From Sinorhizobium meliloti (GTDB lineage: Bacteria > Pseudomonadota > Alphaproteobacteria > Rhizobiales > Rhizobiaceae), in NCBI RefSeq assembly GCF_035610345.1, contig NZ_CP141213.1, forward strand, positions 186,001 through 250,000: a DNA stretch of 64,000 nt, written 5' to 3'. Shown one piece after another: positions 1 through 7,465 of this stretch. The notes below the pieces were generated by a model. The model did not search any database, had not been told where the DNA came from, and saw only the letters and a list, made by a program, of their open reading frames with translations. A program made the position numbers and the translations under genes. Each line of letters starts with the position of its first letter. Within the stretch, counting starts at the first letter, position 1.

Positions 1-823
1 CTTCCTTTGGGTCTTTGCCGTCGTTCAATATCCCGTTCATGATCTCGTTTTCCATCTCCAGGGTGAAGCGCAGGTTCGTCACGAATCTCGCGACATTCGG
101 GCATTCCTGCGCATAACCCGCCCGGATGTTGGTATAGATATCGGCACCGCCGTAGTTCGGCCCGAAATAGGCGTCCGCGCCCGAAAGGTAATCGATCTGG
201 TAGCGCGAGTTCATCGGATGCGGAGCCCATCCGAGAAAGACGATCCACTGGTCGTCCTTTGTCGCTCTTTCGACCTCGGCGAGCATGCCCTGCTCGGATG
301 ACTCCACGAGCTCCCAGCCGGTCAGCCCGAAGTCGCCCTTTTCGATCATGTCGAGGATCATGCGGTTGCCGTTGTTGCCGGGCTCGATCCCGTAGATCTT
401 GCGGCCGAATCTGTCGGAGAACTTCTGGAGGTCGGAAATGTCCTTGACGCCTGCATCGGCGACGTATTTCGGTACGGCGAACGTATATTTCGCGCCGGTG
501 AGGTTCGGACCGATCACTTCGATCGACTTGTCCTCCAGGAACGGCTTGCGGTCGGCTTCCATGCTCGGCTGCCAATCCCCGAGATAGACGTCGATGTCCT
601 TGTTCTTCATGCTCGCATAGGTGACGGGGATAGATAGGAGCTTGCTCTGCGGCGCGTAGCCGAGCGCTTCGAGAATGGTCGAGGCGACAGCCGTCGTCGA
701 CGTGATGTCGGTCCAGCCGACATCGGAGAAACGGACGGTCTTGCAGCTCTCCGGCTCAGCGGCAGCGGCGACGCCGATCGTCATGAGCAGCCCGGCGGTC
801 ATTGCAGTGATCTGTTTCAGCAT
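1..823 (-). CDS. choX: Choline-binding periplasmic protein ChoX (partial, 3' end outside window)
   Basis: Substrate-binding protein of a choline/betaine ABC importer, acting in the periplasm. 274 codons are visible; the C-terminus lies beyond the left edge, where the permease and ATPase genes may follow. The N-terminus is a Sec signal peptide ending near AEPESC. The aromatic box known from S. meliloti ChoX (W43, D45, W90, Y119, N156, W205) is present with a constant offset of six: W37 in GWTD, D39, W84 in GDWQ, Y113 in AKYT, N150 in PGNN and W199 in LGWAPH. The start at 823 is preferred over an ATG at 829 because the upstream GAGGG lies about nine bases from it but only three from the other. 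The gene follows the acx/SDR genes on the same strand after 68 bases, so it may be co-transcribed. The closest alternative is a paralogue tuned to another quaternary amine. Confidence 0.85.
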   Translation of the reverse strand, partial: MLKQITAMTAGLLMTIGVAAAAEPESCKTVRFSDVGWTDITSTTAVASTILEALGYAPQSKLLSIPVTYASMKNKDIDVYLGDWQPSMEADRKPFLEDKSIEVIGPNLTGAKYTFAVPKYVADAGVKDISDLQKFSDRFGRKIYGIEPGNNGNRMILDMIEKGDFGLTGWELVESSEQGMLAEVERATKDDQWIVFLGWAPHPMNSRYQIDYLSGADAYFGPNYGGADIYTNIRAGYAQECPNVARFVTNLRFTLEMENEIMNGILNDGKDPKE

Positions 824-891
824 TGTCATGTTCCCTCTTCTTAGGTTCTGTATGCACTGCGAAACTCACGTCAAAAGACCAGAAAGGCGGC

Positions 892-1722
892 TCACCAAAG
901 TGCGCCGCCCGTGATCTGTATGTTCTCCATGGTGATGCCCCTGGCGCCCTCGCCGCAGAGGAAGGCGGCCAGGGCCGCTATCTCGTCGGGCTGAATGATG
1001 CGGTTCTGCGGGTTCTGGGCGGCGATATCCGACATCGCCTCCTCCATCGTCCGCCTTCTGCCCTCCCTTTCGACGACCTGCTGAACGTTGCGGCGCATCA
1101 GTTCCGTTTCAACCCAGGTCGGGCTGATCATCACGCAGGTCACGCCATGCGGCGCCCCTTCGAGGGCTACGCAGCGGGTGAGGCCGAGGAGCCCCGCCTT
1201 CGAGGCGCAATAGGCCGGGTTGTCCTTCCAGCCGACCGTGGCAGCCGTCGAGCCTATATTGATGATGCGGCCCCATTTGCGCCCGATCATCCCGGGCAGC
1301 AGCCGGCGCGTCATTCGGAATGCGCCGTTCAGATTGGTGTCGATGATCTTCAACCATAATTCGTCGGAATGGCCCGACACCGGCTGCTCGGCGGTCGTCC
1401 CTGCGGCATTGACGAGAATGTCGGCCGGGCCGCATGCGGCTTCCGCCGCCGACACGAATAGCTCGATCGCCTCGCTGTCGCGAACGTCCAGATGGCCGGC
1501 GTAAACAGCCGTGCCGCCAACGGCAAGCCGCTTCCGGACCTCGACGATCTCCTGCGGATCGGGATAGGCCGCGGCATCGCTCTGCCGCTCGGCCGCCTCG
1601 CGGACGAAGGAGCCGACGGCGATGTTGGCGCCCTCGGCAGCGAGCGCCTCCGCAATGGCCAGCCCCTGCCCCGTCAATCCGCCGGTGATGACCGCGCTGC
1701 GGCCTTTGAGCCTGCCCGTCAT
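892..1722 (-). CDS. Short-chain dehydrogenase/reductase (SDR)
   Basis: A 276-residue classical SDR oxidoreductase, presumably cytoplasmic and NAD(P)-dependent. The Rossmann cofactor motif TGGLTGQG is at residues 13-20, NAAG at 105-108, and the catalytic Ser158, Tyr171 and Lys175 (YCASK) are intact, so it should be active. Its ATG overlaps the stop of the carboxylase gamma-subunit gene by four bases (ATGA), so it is translationally coupled to the acetone-carboxylase-like operon. Acetone carboxylation yields acetoacetate, so a 3-hydroxybutyrate dehydrogenase or a secondary-alcohol (isopropanol-type) dehydrogenase feeding or draining that step would fit; this is inference from context. An insert between residues 45 and 65 distinguishes it from a plain FabG. 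Confidence 0.85.
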   Translation of the reverse strand: MTGRLKGRSAVITGGLTGQGLAIAEALAAEGANIAVGSFVREAAERQSDAAAYPDPQEIVEVRKRLAVGGTAVYAGHLDVRDSEAIELFVSAAEAACGPADILVNAAGTTAEQPVSGHSDELWLKIIDTNLNGAFRMTRRLLPGMIGRKWGRIINIGSTAATVGWKDNPAYCASKAGLLGLTRCVALEGAPHGVTCVMISPTWVETELMRRNVQQVVEREGRRRTMEEAMSDIAAQNPQNRIIQPDEIAALAAFLCGEGARGITMENIQITGGALW

Positions 1723-2216
1723 GACAGATCCTTCAAAGGCTTGCCCAGCCAGTCGCGATAGAAGCCTTCCAAGTCCGGCTCGAAATCATGGACGATCGGA
1801 TAGCCGGGGGCCGCCGCTTCGACTTCGTGCAGATGCGCACATTCGGGGCAGAAGAACTCGCGGATCTCCATCCATTTCGGATCCGGGATATCGCTGTTCG
1901 GGTAGATTTCCCGCAAGCTCTCCTCGGTGTCGCGCACGTTGATCACCGCGTTCAGCTTCCAGTTCCCGCGATAGTCCCCGAAGGAGTGGCCGCATTCGCA
2001 GCGGGTGACCCGGCCCTCGGCGCTGTCGCAGATGAAGAGCCGGTCCCCGACCGGGAGCAGGATCGGATCACTCCAGACAACGCGGTCCTGCAGCACGGCC
2101 AGATATTTGAAGAAGCGGTCGTCGTCCTTATAGCCGCTCATGATCCGCCGCGTCTGCGCCCAGGGGAGCGTGCCGTTGACGAGGTCGTTGATGACTTCCT
2201 TCGAATATTCGGTCAT
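1719..2216 (-). CDS. acxC: Acetone carboxylase gamma subunit (AcxC-like)
   Basis: A 165-residue small subunit of an ATP-dependent ketone carboxylase; the Xanthobacter and Rhodobacter gamma subunits are of similar size (about 20 kDa). Two cysteine pairs, C73/C75 in CECGHSFGDYRGNW and C123/C126 in FFCPECAHLHEVE, look like a metal-binding ribbon, and the mid-protein GDYRGNWK segment is typical of the family. It starts three bases after the alpha-subunit stop and overlaps the SDR start, so the four genes form one tight operon. The holoenzyme converts acetone plus bicarbonate to acetoacetate. A related aromatic-ketone (acetophenone-type) carboxylase cannot be excluded from sequence alone. Confidence 0.8.
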   Translation of the reverse strand: MTEYSKEVINDLVNGTLPWAQTRRIMSGYKDDDRFFKYLAVLQDRVVWSDPILLPVGDRLFICDSAEGRVTRCECGHSFGDYRGNWKLNAVINVRDTEESLREIYPNSDIPDPKWMEIREFFCPECAHLHEVEAAAPGYPIVHDFEPDLEGFYRDWLGKPLKDLS

Positions 2217-2219
2217 GGC

Positions 2220-4421
2220 TCAATTCTCCCCGGCGATAACGAAATCGGAGGCAAGGCCCCAGAATTCCTTGAAACTTCTGGAAAAGCGCGGCGAGAGCTT
2301 CATCGCGCTCCGGTACATTTTGGCGACTTCCGGCGCGAAGTCCGAAGCCTCCACTCGCCGTTGCTCCCTGGCGATCCATTCCGATACCGGAATGGCTTGC
2401 TTCAGCCGCTTCTTGCGCAGTTCCGCGCGGCGGGCGACGGTCGCGTCGATGTCGGCCTGCGGATAACCTTCGGCATCCTCCTTGAGGATGATGCCGAATA
2501 CCTTCTCGGCGGCTTCGCGCGTCAGGAAGCCGTTTTCCACGTCCCATGCCGTCTTGATCGGGTCGCGTTCCAACACGTCGCCGAAGCCGCCGCCGCCATT
2601 ATAGGCATGGCTGAAAATGTCGCCGGCCTTGTGGGGCCGGGTGATGTAGGGACCCTCCTCCCAGACCTGCTCGCCTTTGTAGGTGCGCTCGAAATCCGAG
2701 ACCAGCGGGTCGGTGCCCGGCGCATGCGCGAGCGGCTCCCGGCGTTCGGCGCGCTCGTGAATATCGGAGTTCCTGACCGCGTGATGTTTCTCGCAGGTCG
2801 GTGCCGGATAGCCGCCGCACAGGCCGCCATTGTCGAACACGCGCGAGGAATGCTCCGACGTCACGAGGCGCAGGTGATCGGTCTTGTTGATGAGCCAGGT
2901 CGAGATGAAGGCGCAGCCGCCGCGGTACTTTCCAGCACCGCCGGAATTCGGCACGATCGAGCGACCGATATAGACCATCGGCATGTTCTGTTCCCAGATC
3001 TCGATATTGCCCATGTCGGATTCGGGGTTCCAGCCGACATAGGCGGTGTCGAGCCCGTCTTTGATCGCCAGCGCTCCGGAGCCCGCGGCTGCGCATTCGA
3101 AATGGGCCATGCCGAAGCCCGTGCCGTATTGGCTGGTGCCTCCCATCTCGATCATCGGGGAATTCACCTGACCGACAAAAGCTTCCTCGACAAAGCCCCG
3201 GGCGATGAAACCGCGTGAGAGCAGCCGCTGGAACACGCCGTAAGCCGGGAGCAGCAAGGCCCAGGAGGTGGCTGTCGCCGCCATCTCGTTGTCCGGGTTG
3301 GTCCAGGTGCCGTGGGGAATATTGATCTCGGTCGCCATCCAGGCGCCGTCATTGACGAGCCCCTCGAAGTTCATGTGCTGGGTGAGCGTCACGAACATGC
3401 CGCCGTCCATGCCGGCCGGGGTGCAGTTCATCGAGTGATAGCCCCAGGGCTGCGTGCCGTCGAAGTCGAGCCTGATCTTGCCCTCGCTGGTGATCTCCAT
3501 CTCGATCGGGATATTGTAGAGCCAGTTCGGGTCGGCGAGCGGCTGAAAACCCGGCTTGCCCTCGGTCACGTGGCCGTAGAAGGTGTGGCCGCGATAGATG
3601 CCGGGCACGGTCAACTGCCGTGTGCGGGCAAGCTGTGCTTTTCTGCCCTCTTCGATGAATTCCTTGGAAAGCCGCTGCCAATATTCGAGGCCGACCTCGT
3701 CGATGAGCTGCTTTACGCTCTCGCGCATGTCGATGCAGGCGGCGACCTTGGCTTTTTCGTCCAGCACCCAGTAGATAGGCATGCGCAGATTGCGCTCGCA
3801 ACGGATTACGTAATCCCGACGGATTTCGTCATTCTCGCCGATCTTTTCGGCACAGACGAAAAGCCCCTCGGTGAAGCGTTCCTGCGCAAGACACACATCG
3901 CCGCCGGGCGTGATGCCACCCGCCTCGAGTTCATGGCAGACGGCGCCCGCCCAGCCGACCAGCGTGCCCTCGTGGAAGATCGGCACCACGTCCATGACGT
4001 CGGGCACCTGCACCGTGCCGATGAAGGCGTCGTTATTGGCGAAGATGTCGCCGTCGCGGATGCATGGATTCTGCTCGTAGCCGTTTCTGATCATCCACTT
4101 GATGAAGCGGCTCATCGTGTGCACATGCACCATGATGCCGTTCGAAAGCGCGATCGCGTCGCCTTCCGGCGTGTAGATCGCCACTACCATTTCGCCGACT
4201 TCCCGCACTCCCGGCGAGGCGGAGATGCGACGGGCCATTTCCCTGGCCGAGACGCAATAGGCGCGCAGCTTCGTGTGCAGGGTCTCGAATTTCAGCGGAT
4301 CCTGCCTGCGCAGCCGAAGTTCGGTGATGCCGTCATAGCAGCCGGTCTCCTCCATCAGCCGTTCGGATTCGAGCAGCCGCCGCTGCAGGGGATTTGCCGT
4401 TTTGTCCAGCATGTCTGTCAT
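2220..4421 (-). CDS. acxB: Acetone carboxylase alpha subunit (AcxB-like, HyuB family)
   Basis: A 733-residue hydantoinase B/oxoprolinase-family protein, a little shorter than the roughly 775-residue Xanthobacter alpha subunit. Family features include ISASPGVREVGEM near residue 70, the polar run GDIFANNDAFIGTVQ near 125, VCHELEAGG near 160, and the C-terminal Gly-rich NGGGGFGD near 600. It works with the AcxA-like and AcxC-like subunits to carboxylate a ketone in the cytoplasm. It lies eight bases after acxA and three before acxC, matching the conserved acxABC order. No frameshift or missing block is visible. Substrate (acetone, butanone or an aromatic ketone) is not readable from the sequence. 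Confidence 0.85.
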   Translation of the reverse strand: MTDMLDKTANPLQRRLLESERLMEETGCYDGITELRLRRQDPLKFETLHTKLRAYCVSAREMARRISASPGVREVGEMVVAIYTPEGDAIALSNGIMVHVHTMSRFIKWMIRNGYEQNPCIRDGDIFANNDAFIGTVQVPDVMDVVPIFHEGTLVGWAGAVCHELEAGGITPGGDVCLAQERFTEGLFVCAEKIGENDEIRRDYVIRCERNLRMPIYWVLDEKAKVAACIDMRESVKQLIDEVGLEYWQRLSKEFIEEGRKAQLARTRQLTVPGIYRGHTFYGHVTEGKPGFQPLADPNWLYNIPIEMEITSEGKIRLDFDGTQPWGYHSMNCTPAGMDGGMFVTLTQHMNFEGLVNDGAWMATEINIPHGTWTNPDNEMAATATSWALLLPAYGVFQRLLSRGFIARGFVEEAFVGQVNSPMIEMGGTSQYGTGFGMAHFECAAAGSGALAIKDGLDTAYVGWNPESDMGNIEIWEQNMPMVYIGRSIVPNSGGAGKYRGGCAFISTWLINKTDHLRLVTSEHSSRVFDNGGLCGGYPAPTCEKHHAVRNSDIHERAERREPLAHAPGTDPLVSDFERTYKGEQVWEEGPYITRPHKAGDIFSHAYNGGGGFGDVLERDPIKTAWDVENGFLTREAAEKVFGIILKEDAEGYPQADIDATVARRAELRKKRLKQAIPVSEWIAREQRRVEASDFAPEVAKMYRSAMKLSPRFSRSFKEFWGLASDFVIAGEN

Positions 4422-4429
4422 CCTTCAGC

Positions 4430-6559
4430 TCAGGCATGGTTGTAATGAAGCAGCGTCCATTCATCGATAAAGACGCGATCGTTCGGATGCACCACCAGCG
4501 TCGTTGCCGGGTGCTCGATGATTGCGGGGCCGATCACCTCGTGGCCGGGCTCAAGCAGATCCATCTCGTAGAGATCTGCCCTGTGCCAGCGGCCGCCGAT
4601 ATAGGCTTCGCGCACGCCCTTGTGGGCGGATTGCGGATCGGCGCTCCCGAGAGGCCGCCTGACAAGCACCGGCTTGATCTTTTCGGCAGTGGCGATGACG
4701 CCGAGTTCCATCAGGGAGAAGCCCGCCTCGCCGTATTTCGAAACGCGGTGATTGGCCTTGGCATAGACCTCTTCGAACTGCGCCAGCACCGCGCGCATGT
4801 CGTCGGGACCGTTGATGGACGCAAGCGGCGCAATGACTTCGACGTCCTCCAGCTGGCCGGTGTAACGGGCCATGAAGAAGGGGACGGTCCTGATCTTTTC
4901 CCGCGCATGGCCGTCGGTCAGCATCTCGTCGACGGCGGCCTTTTCGAGGTCTTGCCACACCCGGGTGACCTGCGCGCCGGCTGCAGCGAGCCTGTCGTCC
5001 GAGGCGCGGGCGCCGATATCGATCTGGGTCGACACCGAATGCCGGCGCATATAATCGGCCGTCGTACAGCCGAAGGCGGAGAAAGCGGCGGCGAACTGGA
5101 ACGTGATGATGTCCTGGAAGCCGATGCCCCTCGAGCAGCCGGCAAGATGCAGCGGGCCCGAGCCGCCGTAGGAAAGAAGCGTGAACTCGGAAGGATGGAT
5201 GCCCTGGCCCGAGATAACGCGTCGCAGCGCGTTATTGGCGTCCTGCTCCAGCATCTCGATCATGCCTTCAGCCGCTTCCTCTACACCGACCCCGAGCACG
5301 TCCGCGCATTTTTCCTTGAAGGCCGCGCGTGCCTTCTCGACCTCGAGCACCACCTTGCCCCCGAGGAAGTAATACGGGTTCAACCGGCCGAGGATCGCAT
5401 CGCAATCTGCGATGGTCGGCTCCGTGCCGCCCTTCGCGAAGCAGATCGGACCGGGATCTGCGCCGGCGCTTTCAGGTCCGAGCGACACCTTCCTGGTCAG
5501 CGGGTCGACCTTGAGGATCATGCCGGCACCCGCCCCTATCGTGTCGAGATGGAGTGTCGGCACATTGAGCTTGAAGCGGTCCATCAGCGGCTCGTTCTCG
5601 ATGCGGGTCTGGCCGCGCGAGATGACGCCCATGTCGAAGGAGGTTCCCCCCATGTCCGAGCAGATCAGCGAGTCATTGCCTATGAGCTTGCCGACATAGG
5701 CTGCCCCGAGAATGCCGCCGATCGGCCCGGAAATCATCGTCTCGTGGAGGCGCGGATGGTTGATCGACGTCAAGCCTCCGAAAGAGAGCAGCGTCTGCAC
5801 GCCGTATTTGAAGCCGTATTTGTGCGAGGCCTCCTCGATTCCCTTGAGCTGCTGGCGGCCGCGCGACGTCGCATAGGCTTCGATCAGCACCGAGTTCAGC
5901 CGCGACTGTTCCCGGATCACCGGGCGCACCTCGTGGCTGGTATAGACATTGATCTCGACACCGGCGGCGGCAACCTCCTCGCGGCAGATCTCGGCGATGT
6001 GCTTCTCATGCACCGGATTGACGTGGCTGAAGATCGTCATGATGCAGATCGCGTCGACCTTGTCGCGGATCAGCGCACGGGCCGCGGCCGTTACCTCGTG
6101 CTCGTAGAGCGGCAACACGATATCGCCGAAATGGTCGATGCGTTCGGTAACGCCATGCGTGCGGCGGCGCGGCACCAGCGGATCGGGGTGGGCGTGGGTG
6201 ACCGCATGGAGCCGGTCGGCATAGGAATAATCCGCCCAGGCCTGCAGGCCGCGGCCCATCAGCACCATGTCCTCCATGCCTTTGGTGGTGATCAGGCCAA
6301 GTTTACGACCGGTGCGGGAGAGCAAGGTGTTGAGCATGCCGGTACCGGAATAGAGCACCACGTCGAGACCGGAAAAAAGACTGTCGAGGGAGATACCCCA
6401 GGCGTCCGCCGCATCGACAGCGGACGAAATGAAGCCTTCGGCCTCGTTTTTCGGCGTGGTCGCGGCCTTGCCGATCTTGAAGTGCCCGTTTTGATCGACA
6501 AGGATGGTGTCGGTCATCGTGCCGCCCGCGTCGATGCCGATCACGATTGGGTTTTCCAA
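4430..6559 (-). CDS. acxA: Acetone carboxylase beta subunit (AcxA-like, HyuA family)
   Basis: A 709-residue hydantoinase A/oxoprolinase-family protein with the ASKHA ATP-binding fold. The phosphate-1 motif GIDAGGTMTD is at the N-terminus, a second MGGTSFDMG lies near residue 295, and a third Gly-rich loop SYGGSGPLHLAG follows; the known beta subunit is the ATP-hydrolysing part of the enzyme. I start it at the TTG at 6559 because GGAGGT lies seven bases upstream and the protein then begins ENPIVIGIDAGG as in the family; an in-frame upstream extension would run through the divergent promoter. First gene of acxABC-SDR. It diverges from a LuxR-type regulator 96 bases away, with a palindrome between them. 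Confidence 0.85.
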   Translation of the reverse strand: MENPIVIGIDAGGTMTDTILVDQNGHFKIGKAATTPKNEAEGFISSAVDAADAWGISLDSLFSGLDVVLYSGTGMLNTLLSRTGRKLGLITTKGMEDMVLMGRGLQAWADYSYADRLHAVTHAHPDPLVPRRRTHGVTERIDHFGDIVLPLYEHEVTAAARALIRDKVDAICIMTIFSHVNPVHEKHIAEICREEVAAAGVEINVYTSHEVRPVIREQSRLNSVLIEAYATSRGRQQLKGIEEASHKYGFKYGVQTLLSFGGLTSINHPRLHETMISGPIGGILGAAYVGKLIGNDSLICSDMGGTSFDMGVISRGQTRIENEPLMDRFKLNVPTLHLDTIGAGAGMILKVDPLTRKVSLGPESAGADPGPICFAKGGTEPTIADCDAILGRLNPYYFLGGKVVLEVEKARAAFKEKCADVLGVGVEEAAEGMIEMLEQDANNALRRVISGQGIHPSEFTLLSYGGSGPLHLAGCSRGIGFQDIITFQFAAAFSAFGCTTADYMRRHSVSTQIDIGARASDDRLAAAGAQVTRVWQDLEKAAVDEMLTDGHAREKIRTVPFFMARYTGQLEDVEVIAPLASINGPDDMRAVLAQFEEVYAKANHRVSKYGEAGFSLMELGVIATAEKIKPVLVRRPLGSADPQSAHKGVREAYIGGRWHRADLYEMDLLEPGHEVIGPAIIEHPATTLVVHPNDRVFIDEWTLLHYNHA

Positions 6560-6620
6560 GGTCTTACCTCCATGGCTTTGCAGATGGAGGAAACGTAGGT
6601 GGGAATTTTCGGCCGGGAAA

Positions 6621-6636
6621 TGTGCCAAAAGGCACA
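6621..6636. promoter_or_regulatory. 16-bp palindrome in the acxA/luxR-type divergent promoter region
   Basis: TGTGCCAAAAGGCACA is a perfect 6-4-6 inverted repeat, centred 27 bases before the regulator GTG and about 70 bases before the acxA TTG. The position and symmetry fit an operator for the adjacent LuxR-type regulator. Seen directly; the function is inferred. It could also be read as a short stem-loop, but there is no T-run. Confidence 0.5.
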
Positions 6637-6655
6637 ATGACCGGCGGGGGGAACA

Positions 6656-7450
6656 GTGCTAGACGAACTTATGAGCGGCGATGGGTTCTGGAAGATCTTG
6701 GCGCAAGCGATCGGCGCCACCGGTACCGACAGGCATGTCGACCGGCTGATCGACATGATCGGAGCCGTGGTGCCGCAGAATCTGATCACGGTCACCCGTT
6801 ATTCCGCCACCCGCAAGCCCGAATTCGTCAAGCACCGCGGTTACTCCGACGAGATGGTGGCTCGTTATCTCGATACCTATTATGTATTCGATCCCTTCTA
6901 TGCCTATTGGCGCCTGAACCGGCGCGCAGGGATCGTGCCTCTCAAGAGCCTGGCGGACGACGCCCCCAAGCGCGGCCGCTACATAGCGGAGTTCCTGGCG
7001 CAATCCGAAATCTGCGACGAGGTCGGCATCCTGCTGGAAGACGGAGACGACTGGTGCCTAGGTATTTTTCTCGACCGCTCCACATCGATGTTCAGCGATG
7101 GCGAGGTCGCGGCTCTGCGCAGCCGTTTTCCGGTTTTCGAAGCACTGCACGCAACCGATACCCGCACGCGCGACCCCGATCTGAGGCGAACCAGCACGCC
7201 CGAAGCCATGGGGGAAGCACCGGTGAGTGCCGTCCAGGCCTCGTTGATCCTGTGGCCGGATCTGACGGCACGGGAGCGCGAACTCGTCGCCCTCATTCTG
7301 CAGGGACACCCTAACGCGACCATCGCGTCCAGGCTCGGGATCGCCCCGGGCACAGTCAAGAACCACCGGGCGCACATCTATGAAAAGCTCGACATCACGA
7401 CGGAGCGCGAACTCTTCCTGCAGGTCTTCCAGCAATACCGGCTGTCGTGA
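6656..7450 (+). CDS. LuxR-family transcriptional regulator, probable activator of the acx operon
   Basis: A 264-residue regulator. The C-terminal 60 residues form a LuxR/NarL-type helix-turn-helix (LTARERELVALILQGHPN, then SRLGIAPGTVKNHRAHIYEKL). The N-terminal 180 residues contain a run of Tyr/Phe-rich segments (TYYVFDPFYAYWR) as in GAF or autoinducer-like sensor domains, but it lacks a receiver domain, so it is probably ligand-controlled rather than phosphorylated. The GTG at 6656 follows GGCGGGGGGAACA; an ATG at 6671 is the alternative. It diverges from acxA. Known acx operons are often driven by sigma-54 activators, so a LuxR-type regulator here would be a different control scheme (inference). 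Confidence 0.8.
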   Translation: MLDELMSGDGFWKILAQAIGATGTDRHVDRLIDMIGAVVPQNLITVTRYSATRKPEFVKHRGYSDEMVARYLDTYYVFDPFYAYWRLNRRAGIVPLKSLADDAPKRGRYIAEFLAQSEICDEVGILLEDGDDWCLGIFLDRSTSMFSDGEVAALRSRFPVFEALHATDTRTRDPDLRRTSTPEAMGEAPVSAVQASLILWPDLTARERELVALILQGHPNATIASRLGIAPGTVKNHRAHIYEKLDITTERELFLQVFQQYRLS

Positions 7451-7465
7451 GGACCTGCCGTTGGA

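Noticed and set aside
4394..6598. A 734-codon open frame on the plus strand, opposite acxA
   Set aside because: It is the mirror of a GC-rich gene; the protein has no recognisable family and the minus-strand AcxA match is unambiguous. The same holds for other long antisense frames, such as 2220-3218 (+) and 35933-38098 (-).
6600..6640. Sigma-54 promoter for acxA (TTGGCAC followed by CGGC)
   Set aside because: The GG to GC distance is 11 rather than the strict 10 bases, and the -12 element lacks TTGC.
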